DNA from: Phycisphaerales bacterium UBA2402
GTDB lineage: Bacteria > Planctomycetota > Phycisphaerae > Phycisphaerales > UBA1924
Assembly: GCA_002343715.1 (NCBI GenBank)
Contig: DDSA01000201.1
Span: 398 to 6,176, forward strand
DNA: 5,779 nucleotides
Direction: 5' to 3'
In this document: positions 1 to 5,779 of the stretch, piece after piece
How the letters are laid out: each line of letters begins with the position of its first letter
How positions within the stretch are numbered: position 1 is the stretch's first letter
Program-made: the position numbers and the translations under genes
Notes under the pieces: model-generated
Databases searched by the model: none
Seen by the model: only the letters and a program-made list of their open reading frames with translations
Told to the model about the DNA's origin: nothing

Positions 1-73
1 GCACGCAGTGCCCGCAGGTCATGCCGTCGATCGCGAGTTGGGTGGTTCGAACGTCCTGAGTCGTCGTATTCAT
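1..73 (-). CDS. Heavy-metal-associated (HMA) domain protein, N-terminus only
   Basis: Translation from the ATG at 73 gives 24 residues ending IDGMTCGHCV, after which the gene leaves the window. GMTCxxC is the copper-binding loop of HMA domains, found in CopZ-type chaperones, MerP and the N-termini of copper P-type ATPases. The short leader before the motif and the GHC form favour a stand-alone chaperone, but an ATPase cannot be excluded from so little sequence. The start is well supported: AAGGAG at 85-80 lies 6 nt before the ATG. The 74-nt gap after the multicopper oxidase contains a candidate promoter and operator, so expression may be separate from the upstream operon. The gene is too short to appear as a full open frame here. 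Confidence 0.85.
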   Translation of the reverse strand, partial: MNTTTQDVRTTQLAIDGMTCGHCV

Positions 74-79
74 GCTGAA

Positions 80-85
80 CTCCTT
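80..85 (-). promoter_or_regulatory. Ribosome-binding site fixing the HMA gene start
   Basis: AAGGAG lies 6 nt upstream of the ATG at 73. It is the strongest Shine-Dalgarno in the window and sets the start of an otherwise truncated gene. Confidence 0.75.
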
Positions 86-92
86 GGAGTAG

Positions 93-121
93 AGTATACT
101 CCCCCGGAGTATGTACGTCGG
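93..121 (-). promoter_or_regulatory. Candidate promoter of the HMA gene
   Basis: On the minus strand, TATACT (98-93) is a good -10 element (5 of 6 to TATAAT). CCGACG (121-116) lies 17 bp upstream and keeps the GAC core of a -35 element but is otherwise weak. A start site near 86 would leave a leader of about 13 nt that begins with the AAGGAG ribosome-binding site. A weak -35 fits an activated or high-GC promoter. This is read by eye and not tested. Confidence 0.5.
96..112. promoter_or_regulatory. Candidate metal-regulator operator (17-bp perfect dyad)
   Basis: ATACTCC-CCC-GGAGTAT is a perfect inverted repeat with 7-bp arms and a 3-bp C centre. It overlaps the -10 element of the candidate HMA promoter, as expected for a repressor site. 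AT-rich arms around a G/C tract recall operators of the CsoR/RcnR family of copper and nickel sensors, which is the favoured reading. A MerR/CueR-type site is less likely, since those dyads sit between -35 and -10. A further half-site, GGAGTA at 86-91, lies exactly 20 bp (about two helical turns) from the same half-site at 106-111. No regulator gene is in the window. Confidence 0.6.
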
Positions 122-147
122 CGGATGCCAGCAGGTTCACCGCGGGT

Positions 148-1485
148 TTACACCGGTTCTGCGACCGTCCCTGTTGCGTGCTCGTACCAGCCCGGGTCGG
201 CTCCTTCGGCCAGATCCTTCCGGACTTTCAGGACCGTGAACATCCCGCCCGCGTCGATCTCATCGAACGGCCCCTCGGTGCTGCTGCCGATCGTGTTCTT
301 TGGGCGGCCCATCTCCATCATGTGGCCCATGCCCACCGAGAGGGGCATCGCCCCGGGCATGACCTTGGCCAGTCGAGCGTTCACCTCGTCGGTGTTCATG
401 CCAAGAACGATGGGCAGGTTGTGCCCCATGCCGTTCATCAAGTGGTGGACCTTGTGGCAGTGGAAGGCCCAGTCGCCCTCGTTGTCGGCGATGAACTCGA
501 TGTCGCGGGTCGCTCCGGTGGGGACGTTCACGGTGACCTCGGGCCACTGCGCCGACTCGGGGATCGGGCCGCCGTCGGTGCCGGTGACCTTGAACGAGTA
601 CCCGTGCAGGTGGATGGGGTGCGCGTTGGTCGTGCTCAGGTTGCCGATGCGGATGCGCACCCGCTCGCCGATGCGTGCCAGGAGCGGTGACGTGCCGGGG
701 AAGACGCGGCCGTTGAACGTGAACAGATTGAATGCGGTCATCTCCGTCGGGTCGGGCGTTGCCGCACCGGGGGCGACGGACCATTCATTGAGGATGATGG
801 CGTAATCGCGATCCACGCGCGGCTCGCGGGCTTCACGTGGGTGGACGATGAACAGGCCCATCATCCCCAGCCCCATCTGGAACATCTCGTCGAAGTGCGG
901 GTGGTACATGTAGGTGCCGTGCCCGCGGATGGTCCATTCGTACTTGAAGGTCTGCCCAGGGCGGATGTGCTTCTGCGTCAGACCGCCCACACCATCCATG
1001 CCGTTGGGGAGCAGCAGCCCGTGCCAGTGCACGGTGGTGTGCACGGGGAGGTTGTTGGTGACGAGGATGCGGATGCGGTCGCCCTCGACGGCCTCGATCA
1101 TCGGGCCGGGGGACTGACCGTTGTATCCCCAGCAGTTCACGACCAAGCCGGGCGCGAACTCCCGGGCGACCGGCTCGGCGGTGAGACGAAAGACCTTGAC
1201 GCCATCGTCTATTTCGAAGGGGAGCGTCGGCGAATCTGGAGCGATCACCGGGCGGTAGGGCAGGCTCCCCGGCGAAGCGGCCGTGGCAACGGGAGCATGG
1301 CCTTGGTAGCCCTGCGCGGGCGAAGCCGGGGGCGGGGTTGTCGGCGGCGGTGTCTGCGGCCGGTGACCCTGGTGCTCGGGCTGCATCGCCGCCACGGCGC
1401 GCATAACGGGCGTGACCGCAACGAGACCGGCGGTGGTCGCGAGGATCTGGCGACGGGTGATGGGCGATTGATCGTGCGTGGTCAT
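148..1485 (-). CDS. Tat-exported two-domain multicopper oxidase (copper oxidase/laccase type)
   Basis: Length is 445 residues. The N-terminus has a twin-arginine motif (ITRRQIL, 9-15) and a hydrophobic run ending near AVAA (30-33), so it is probably exported folded with copper. A Pro-rich linker (43-57) precedes the catalytic part. All four copper motifs are present: HWHG (153-156), HPH (195-197), HPIHLH (289-294) and HCHKVHHLMNGM (342-353). This gives ten His plus Cys343, with Met353 as likely axial type 1 ligand. Only about 90 residues separate the second and third motifs, too few for a complete middle domain. It therefore looks like a two-domain enzyme with type 1 copper in domain 2, a form expected to trimerise. 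A Met-rich stretch (376-392) lies in a roughly 90-residue C-terminal extension. Such enzymes oxidise Cu(I) or phenols using O2. The start has GAGGTGA (1498-1492) overlapping the upstream stop, so it belongs to the same operon. CopA/CueO-like copper tolerance is most likely; the substrate is unproven. Confidence 0.95.
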   Translation of the reverse strand: MTTHDQSPITRRQILATTAGLVAVTPVMRAVAAMQPEHQGHRPQTPPPTTPPPASPAQGYQGHAPVATAASPGSLPYRPVIAPDSPTLPFEIDDGVKVFRLTAEPVAREFAPGLVVNCWGYNGQSPGPMIEAVEGDRIRILVTNNLPVHTTVHWHGLLLPNGMDGVGGLTQKHIRPGQTFKYEWTIRGHGTYMYHPHFDEMFQMGLGMMGLFIVHPREAREPRVDRDYAIILNEWSVAPGAATPDPTEMTAFNLFTFNGRVFPGTSPLLARIGERVRIRIGNLSTTNAHPIHLHGYSFKVTGTDGGPIPESAQWPEVTVNVPTGATRDIEFIADNEGDWAFHCHKVHHLMNGMGHNLPIVLGMNTDEVNARLAKVMPGAMPLSVGMGHMMEMGRPKNTIGSSTEGPFDEIDAGGMFTVLKVRKDLAEGADPGWYEHATGTVAEPV

Positions 1486-1491
1486 GGCGGG

Positions 1492-1498
1492 TCACCTC
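1492..1498 (-). promoter_or_regulatory. Ribosome-binding site overlapping the TolC-type stop codon
   Basis: GAGGTGA includes the TGA stop of the outer-membrane factor gene and lies 6 nt before the ATG of the multicopper oxidase. Ribosomes terminating on the first gene would sit on the second gene's initiation signal, so the two are probably translated together. Confidence 0.6.
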
Positions 1499-2952
1499 GG
1501 TTGATGCTGCTGGTGAGGGCTGGGGGTCGCGGATGGCGAAGGAGCCGGCGTGGCCGGGGGTGCGGTGGCGGCTGACTCAGGAATCGGCGTATCGGGGAAC
1601 CGGGTGCCAACGGCAAACTCAAGCTCAACCCGAGCAGTCCAGTAGTCCTGCAGCGCACGAGCGAACGCGGTCTGCGCGTCGGTGAGTTCGGATCGTGCAC
1701 GCAGCAGTTCGAACACGCCGACGAACATTGAGTTGTAGCGGTCCTGCGTCGCGGCCAGAACCCGCTGGCGGAGCGGCAGGATGTCGTCGCGGTACATGCG
1801 AGCGATCTCACGTGCGGTGGCGACCCGGTTCAATGCGGAGCGGATTTCCGTGCGGGCCTGGCCCTGGAGCGAGGCCTCTCGGTGACGGGCCTGCCGAATG
1901 ACTGCTTCCTGCCGAGCGATTTCGCCCTGACGCTGATTGAAGATCGGCAACTCGGCGGAGAAGTGCGGGCCGGTGGCGTACTGCCCGTCGGAGCCCTTTT
2001 CCGTCTCGACCCCGACCTGCACCGTCGAGAGCCACCACTTCTTCGTGAGTTCGAGCGCGTACTCCTGTCTTTGGACCTCCGTCGCCGCGGCCTTGAGGTC
2101 GAGTCGCGATTCCAGCGCGAGCGCGATAAGGCTCTCTTCGTTGGGCTCGCCGACCGTCGGCAACGGCGCTTCGGCCACCAGCGACCATGACACGGGTCGA
2201 TCGGTGAGCCCCATGACACCTCGGAGCCGCTCGAGGCTGACTCGCTGCGCTGATCGAGCCTGCAGCAGCGCTAGCTGTGCCTGCTGAAACGCGGCCTGCT
2301 CCGACGCCAGAGTCAGGTCGTCGGCGTTTCCGGCCTCGGTCTGCGTGCGGGACAAGTCCAGCGCCAAGCGAGCGACCTCGGCGAGCTCCTCGCGGGCCTG
2401 GACCGCTGCCGTGTCGGCTTGAAGTGCGAAGTACGCGGTTCGCGTGTCGGCGGCGAGCCGGAGCACCTGCTGCGTGACCAGCCGCAGTGTCTGGTCTTCG
2501 GATGCGTCCGCGAGCTTCTGCCGGATGGGCACGAGAAACGCATCCAGCAGCCAAACATCCACGCCGATATTCCAGTTCAGGCCGCTGGGCGGCGAACTCG
2601 GGAACCGGAAGAACCCGGCGATGTCGGGGTTGCGGAGCTGCCCTGCCGTCACGACCTCCGCCTGCGCGATCCCGAGGTCTTCAAACGTTGCCTGCAACCC
2701 GCTATTGCCGAACAGCGCAATCTGCACCGCGTCCTCGGGCGAGAGCGGCCGCGCGAGTAGTGCCGCGATGGCGTCGTCCACAGCGCGGTCCTCGGGCCCC
2801 CCTTGCCTCCACACGGCGCGGGCGTTCGCTCTGGCCAGAACGTCGCTCTGGACATCCGGGAACCGCTTGTCAGGCGAAACGCTGGCACAGCCCATGACCG
2901 CCAAAAGCGCGATTGGGCACACGAGGCCGAGGAGTCGGGCAGGGATTCTCAT
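1492..2952 (-). CDS. TolC/CusC-like outer-membrane efflux lipoprotein
   Basis: Length is 486 residues, normal for the outer-membrane factor family. The signal peptide ends in a lipobox-like VMGC with Cys22 as the likely acylated residue. Two outer-membrane efflux repeats follow: one from LSPEDAVQIAL (70-80) to about 250, and one from about 275 to 455 with the diagnostic ELPIFNQRQGEIARQEA stretch. Long Ala/Gln/Arg-rich helices match the periplasmic tunnel of TolC-like trimers. Members form the outer-membrane exit duct of tripartite pumps, such as Cus-type copper efflux. No inner-membrane pump or adaptor is in the window, so the substrate is inferred only from the copper oxidase next door. The start has GGAGG at 2964-2960, 7 nt before an ATG that overlaps the DUF1622 stop. 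The C-terminus carries an unusual Pro/Ser/Thr tail (about 461-486) ending PHQQHQPR. An orphan TolC partner serving distant pumps is possible. Confidence 0.92.
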   Translation of the reverse strand: MRIPARLLGLVCPIALLAVMGCASVSPDKRFPDVQSDVLARANARAVWRQGGPEDRAVDDAIAALLARPLSPEDAVQIALFGNSGLQATFEDLGIAQAEVVTAGQLRNPDIAGFFRFPSSPPSGLNWNIGVDVWLLDAFLVPIRQKLADASEDQTLRLVTQQVLRLAADTRTAYFALQADTAAVQAREELAEVARLALDLSRTQTEAGNADDLTLASEQAAFQQAQLALLQARSAQRVSLERLRGVMGLTDRPVSWSLVAEAPLPTVGEPNEESLIALALESRLDLKAAATEVQRQEYALELTKKWWLSTVQVGVETEKGSDGQYATGPHFSAELPIFNQRQGEIARQEAVIRQARHREASLQGQARTEIRSALNRVATAREIARMYRDDILPLRQRVLAATQDRYNSMFVGVFELLRARSELTDAQTAFARALQDYWTARVELEFAVGTRFPDTPIPESAATAPPATPAPSPSATPSPHQQHQPR

Positions 2953-3332
2953 GGGGTGGCCTCCGAGACCTGTGGTTCCGCCGGATAGCGGGAATGCGCT
3001 GCGGGGAGGGCATGGGCCGCCGACCTGCGGAGTTCATACGCGATGCTCAAACTCAGGACTGTGCGTATGAGGATCACGCCACCCAGCACGGCAAGCTGGT
3101 CGAGCGTCGGCGCAAGCACGGTCTTCAGAATGTCGGCGGCGATGAGGAACTCCAAGGAGAGCACGAGCCGCTCCGCGAGCGCGAGGCGGACTTTCGTCAG
3201 ACGCTCCGGAACGGCGCGTCGCGCCAGAGCGGCGCCCATCTCCACCGCCGCTATCGCCACCGAGGCCGCGATCATCACGGCGGCGATCACTTCGATGCTG
3301 CGGACGATGGTGTTGATGACCAGTGTGAGCAT
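2949..3332 (-). CDS. DUF1622 family small membrane protein
   Basis: Length is 127 residues, the usual size for this family. A hydrophobic N-terminal helix (about 13-31) is followed by the family's characteristic core: RLALAERLVLSLEF (49-62), AADILKTVLAPT (65-76) and VILIRTVLS (86-94), then E100. This matches the DUF1622 pattern of an LEF-AADIL-T motif and a following IRT helix. The function of DUF1622 is not established; it is an inner-membrane protein with two or three helices. It lies 45 nt after the cytochrome c gene, the largest gap in the apparent operon, and its stop overlaps the next start as ATGA, tying it to the TolC-type gene. No strong Shine-Dalgarno is visible. The last 25 residues, rich in Ala, His and Pro, look variable. 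The family call rests on recalled motif similarity, not on a search. Confidence 0.8.
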   Translation of the reverse strand: MLTLVINTIVRSIEVIAAVMIAASVAIAAVEMGAALARRAVPERLTKVRLALAERLVLSLEFLIAADILKTVLAPTLDQLAVLGGVILIRTVLSLSIAYELRRSAAHALPAAHSRYPAEPQVSEATP

Positions 3333-3377
3333 GTTCAGCCTGCGAGGGGCGGGGACAGTGCCTCACGCCCTGGATCT

Positions 3378-4187
3378 TCAGTGGTGCTTGTACCAGCCGA
3401 CGCCCTTGATGTCGTTCCAGGAATTGGTCTTGTGGCAGAGAAAGCACTGGCTTACGTTGGCGTGCTCGATCCCGGCCACTTTCATCGAGACCATGCTGAA
3501 GTGCTCCATGTAGTGGCTCGGCGGGGCCTGGTGGCACGAAGCGCAATCGGTCGAGAGGGACGATGGATGGCGAAACTCCGGAATACTCCACCCTCCCGCT
3601 GACGCGCCGGTCGCGTGGCAAGACGCGCAGCCCGTCCCCATCAAGCCCCGGTGCGGGTCCTGGTTCGCGTGGCACGAGTTGCAGTCGAGCGTCATCTCGC
3701 GGGGCGAGATCCGCCCGTGTGGAGGCGTAGCCCGGGAGGCACGCGCAATCGCATCAAGAATCGCGGTCGCATCGGCGGTCACCGGCGGGGTATTCGATGC
3801 GGCGCGGGTCGCCGCGCGAACCAACTGCTCGTGAACCATCAAGACGGGGCGGTGTGCGTGGCCCAGGTGCTCGACATGGCACTCGGAGCAGTCGCCGATA
3901 TCAGCGTGGAACCGCGTGCTCTGCTTGGCCAAGAGACCGTCGGTCGCGCCCCCGCTCGCGTGACAGGCGATGCACTTGTCCGCGGTTGGACCTCGGTGCG
4001 GCGTGTGGCAAGCCTCGCAGTTCGACGCGAGGAACTCGTGCTTGGCCGAGAGGTGGCCCGGGCTGACGAAGTCCGCCCATCCCGGAGCGGCCTGGGTTCC
4101 CCCTCGGTGGGAGATGAACGGGAGCGCCGCGGCCGCTCCGAGCGCCGCAACTGTGACGACGGCATAGAGGAGCTCGATCTTCTTCAT
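3378..4187 (-). CDS. Heptahaem c-type cytochrome (cytochrome c3/multihaem family)
   Basis: Length is 269 residues from the ATG at 4187, which overlaps the upstream stop as ATGA. An in-frame ATG 32 codons earlier adds a non-signal Arg/His-rich leader and is rejected. The N-terminus (MKKIELL, then a hydrophobic run to about 24) is a Sec signal or signal anchor. Seven CxxCH motifs start at residues 57, 72, 100, 169, 187, 215 and 248, so seven covalent haems are expected after periplasmic maturation. At least seventeen further His residues are available as distal ligands. The haems fall into groups of three and four around an Ala-rich linker (about 120-153), and the first three resemble haems four to six (see findings). 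The protein would carry electrons in the periplasm. With the reductase and putative cytochrome b directly upstream, it is probably the outer end of that chain. Its terminal acceptor is unknown. The Shine-Dalgarno is weak (GGTGG), consistent with coupled translation. Confidence 0.93.
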   Translation of the reverse strand: MKKIELLYAVVTVAALGAAAALPFISHRGGTQAAPGWADFVSPGHLSAKHEFLASNCEACHTPHRGPTADKCIACHASGGATDGLLAKQSTRFHADIGDCSECHVEHLGHAHRPVLMVHEQLVRAATRAASNTPPVTADATAILDAIARASRATPPHGRISPREMTLDCNSCHANQDPHRGLMGTGCASCHATGASAGGWSIPEFRHPSSLSTDCASCHQAPPSHYMEHFSMVSMKVAGIEHANVSQCFLCHKTNSWNDIKGVGWYKHH

Positions 4188-4948
4188 GGCAGCCACCGGA
4201 TTCCGAAGTACCAAGCGGACCAGATGTGGATGGCCAGCAACGCATACAGCACCACGGCGATGACGATGTGGCACGCAAGCCACCGGCCGAAGGCGCCCCT
4301 CATGACCTCCTGGGTCTTGATGGCGTACTCGACATCCGCGATCGATTCGGACAGTCGAACCGCCCGTGCCTGCACGCCCAGCCCGGAGGTCCCGGCCGAC
4401 CCGGGATCGTGTATGAAGAACGGGGCCGCGAGCCGGGTAAAGAAGCCCGCGAACGGCCTGAGCTTTCCGGCCCTCTCCGGTTCCTTCGCCAGTTCACCGG
4501 CGGTTCGCTCGTAAGCGACACGCAGCCCGGCCAGCATCTGCTGGCGGTCCCGCATGTCCATCGACATTCGGGACATGAGGTAGCGGCCCACAAACCCGCT
4601 CAGAGCGACGATCAACATCATCGACGTGAGGGCGATGCCCAATGGGCTCTGGAACCGGTGGCCGCTGTGCAGCACGCCGAGGATCGGACCCAGGATGCCC
4701 GCGTAGATGTGAATGGCCAGGAGCGTCCGCATCGATATCGCGCGGGTCACTGATCTCTTGAGGAGCGGGATTCGCTTCACAAAGAGGTACGCCAGAGGCA
4801 CGAGCATCAGCGCCGCGGCCGACAGCCCCAGCACGCCCCCAGCCAGACTGCCCGGGAAACGAGGATCTCGGTGGACGTAAAACCCCAGCACCAGCACCAC
4901 GAGGAGCAGGACCAGGCCGGTCACGATGGCGCGTTCGCGTTCCTGCAT
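4184..4948 (-). CDS. Five-helix membrane protein, putative dihaem cytochrome b
   Basis: Length is 254 residues. Hydrophobic segments lie at about 8-25, 34-57, 74-95, 102-121 and 223-247. Helix 3 carries H80 and H94, and helix 5 carries H227 and H241; both pairs are His-x13-His, the spacing used for two stacked b haems in respiratory cytochromes b. Positive-inside reading puts the basic 58-74 stretch and the 122-222 loop in the cytoplasm, with the C-terminus outside. Helices 3 and 5 then run parallel, so H80/H227 and H94/H241 could each hold one haem, one near each face. The long Arg/Lys-rich loop could dock the reductase encoded just upstream. The start ATG is preceded by GGAGG at 4961-4957, 8 nt away. 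The stop overlaps the next start as ATGA, suggesting translational coupling. I do not recognise a named family; haem binding is inferred from the spacing. A ferric-reductase-like or b561-like relative is the main alternative. Confidence 0.85.
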   Translation of the reverse strand: MQERERAIVTGLVLLLVVLVLGFYVHRDPRFPGSLAGGVLGLSAAALMLVPLAYLFVKRIPLLKRSVTRAISMRTLLAIHIYAGILGPILGVLHSGHRFQSPLGIALTSMMLIVALSGFVGRYLMSRMSMDMRDRQQMLAGLRVAYERTAGELAKEPERAGKLRPFAGFFTRLAAPFFIHDPGSAGTSGLGVQARAVRLSESIADVEYAIKTQEVMRGAFGRWLACHIVIAVVLYALLAIHIWSAWYFGIRWLP

Positions 4949-4951
4949 CGC

Positions 4952-5779
4952 TTAGGCCTCCACTTCGATGTTGCGGGTCGCCTTGGCTTGACAAGCGAGG
5001 ATGATGCCTCGGGCCTTTTCCTCCGGTGCGAGCGCGTCCTCGACGGCCATCGTGACGGACCCCTTGAGCAGCTTGACCTTGCACTGTCCGCAGGTCCCTG
5101 CCCTGCAGGAGTTGTCGATCGACACGCCCACATGCTCGGCGGCCTCGAGCACAGAGGTATCCGCTGGGAGCGGCGCGGCCTTTCCTGAGATGGCGAACGA
5201 AACCACGGGGGTGGTTTCAGGCGACGCCTCCACCATCGCGGTCTGCACCGCGGATTGGCGGGTGTCTTTCCGCTCGGGCGGGCCGAATGCCTCGGTTCGA
5301 ATCTGGTTGCTCGGGACGCCGAGTTCCAGAAGAACGGCGCGGGTGGCGTCCATCATCGGTGCGGGACCGCAGATGTGCACGCGCCGAGTGGAGATGTCGG
5401 GAACGGAATGGGCGATCAGCTCCTTGGTCAGACGGCCCTTTGGACCCATCCAGACCGTGCCCTCAGCCCGGGTCATGGTGGCGACGACATGCAGATTGGG
5501 GTGCCGCCGCTGGAGATGCTCGAGCTCCTCGCGGAACACGAAGTCGCCCGAGGTCCTGCACGCAAACAGAAGGAAGATGTCCTTGTTCCAGCCCCGGTCG
5601 GTCAGGGTCCTGACGATGCACATCAGCGGCGTGATCCCGACACCCGCGCCGATGAGCACGATGCTGTCCGCCTCCGTTCCTGAGAAGGTGAATCGGCCCT
5701 GCGGAGCGGCTATCTGGAGCAGCTCTCCAGGCACCACGCGGTCGTGGAGGTAGCGCGACACGACCCCGAGTTCCTCCCG
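4952..5779 (-). CDS. FAD/NAD(P)H oxidoreductase with C-terminal [2Fe-2S] ferredoxin domain (5' end outside window)
   Basis: The frame is open to the window edge; the first visible residues are REELGVVSRYLHD, a typical mid-domain stretch of ferredoxin-NADP+ reductase-like proteins. The GTG at 5761 is therefore not taken as the start. In the 275 visible residues: end of the FAD-binding barrel (about 1-32, with APQGRF); NAD(P)-binding domain with GAGVGITP (44-51) and HICGPAPMM (135-143); then a plant-type ferredoxin domain with cluster cysteines at 225, 230, 233 (CRAGTCGQC) and 263 (LACQAK). The RxYS flavin motif must lie upstream, unseen. The family moves electrons from NAD(P)H through FAD to [2Fe-2S] and on to a partner, as in Hcr- or phthalate dioxygenase reductase-like enzymes. 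No oxygenase is adjacent. The next gene, 3 nt downstream, is a b-type membrane cytochrome, so that is the likely acceptor (inference). NADH versus NADPH preference cannot be judged. Confidence 0.93.
   Translation of the reverse strand, partial: REELGVVSRYLHDRVVPGELLQIAAPQGRFTFSGTEADSIVLIGAGVGITPLMCIVRTLTDRGWNKDIFLLFACRTSGDFVFREELEHLQRRHPNLHVVATMTRAEGTVWMGPKGRLTKELIAHSVPDISTRRVHICGPAPMMDATRAVLLELGVPSNQIRTEAFGPPERKDTRQSAVQTAMVEASPETTPVVSFAISGKAAPLPADTSVLEAAEHVGVSIDNSCRAGTCGQCKVKLLKGSVTMAVEDALAPEEKARGIILACQAKATRNIEVEA

Noticed and set aside
122..147. Terminator after the multicopper oxidase
   Set aside because: GCGG and CCGC can pair around a 15-nt loop, but the stem is only 4 bp and lacks a T-tract.
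8..805. Long plus-strand open frame opposite the multicopper oxidase
   Set aside because: It lies antisense to a gene with all four copper motifs and has no recognisable domain; long antisense frames are expected in GC-rich coding DNA.
1482..1811. 109-residue minus-strand open frame inside the 3' part of the TolC-type gene
   Set aside because: It is out of frame within a well-supported gene, Arg/Pro/Ser-rich, and has no motif of its own.
3333..3377. Possible terminator or attenuator between the cytochrome c and DUF1622 genes
   Set aside because: Only a 5-bp GGGCG/CGCCC pairing with a 14-nt loop is visible and no T-run follows, so an intrinsic terminator is not supported.
4188..4283. Upstream in-frame ATG extending the cytochrome c by 32 residues
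   Set aside because: The extension would bury the signal peptide behind an Arg/His-rich leader and overlap the upstream gene by about 100 nt, whereas the ATG at 4187 gives a clean signal and an ATGA junction.
3615..4514. 299-residue plus-strand open frame spanning the cytochrome c and cytochrome b genes
   Set aside because: It crosses two well-supported minus-strand genes, is Arg-rich and low in recognisable motifs, and is best read as a shadow frame.
5759..5761. GTG as the start of the reductase
   Set aside because: The frame stays open upstream and encodes REELGVV, which continues the reductase fold; the FAD-binding domain would be missing if translation began here.

Overview
The window comes from a GC-rich (about 60-65% by eye) Gram-negative type bacterium. 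That lifestyle is indicated by an outer-membrane TolC-type factor with a lipoprotein signal, an exported (Tat) multicopper oxidase and a periplasmic multihaem cytochrome c. The sequence does not fix the phylum. Every supported gene lies on the minus strand, so transcription runs from high to low coordinates, and the plus-strand open frames are shadows.

Layout in transcription order: (1) 5779-4952, the C-terminal 275 residues of an FAD/NAD(P)H reductase with a C-terminal plant-type [2Fe-2S] domain, cut by the window edge. (2) 4948-4184, a five-helix membrane protein with two His-x13-His pairs, read as a dihaem b cytochrome. (3) 4187-3378, a heptahaem c-type cytochrome. (4) 3332-2949, a small DUF1622 membrane protein. 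(5) 2952-1492, a TolC/CusC-like outer-membrane lipoprotein. (6) 1485-148, a Tat-exported two-domain multicopper oxidase with a Met-rich C-terminal extension. (7) 73-1, the first 24 codons of a heavy-metal-associated (HMA) protein with a GMTCGHC copper site, cut by the other window edge. Genes 1-6 are packed like one operon: gaps are 3, 45 and 6 nt and two junctions are ATGA overlaps. Gene 7 is set apart by a 74-nt gap holding a candidate promoter over a 17-bp perfect dyad, so it probably has its own metal-responsive promoter.

Genes 1-3 form a plausible transmembrane electron conduit: cytosolic NAD(P)H to FAD to [2Fe-2S], then two b haems across the membrane, then seven c haems in the periplasm. 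Genes 5-7 are copper-handling types (efflux outer-membrane factor, copper oxidase/laccase, copper chaperone or ATPase N-terminus). The notable point is that the two sets are physically fused into one apparent operon. This suggests periplasmic redox chemistry of copper (or another metal) coupled to the cytosolic NAD(P)H pool, or a cytochrome-fed multicopper oxidase. The function is inference; the domain content is read directly from the sequence. No RNA genes, insertion sequences, CRISPR arrays or clear intrinsic terminators were seen.
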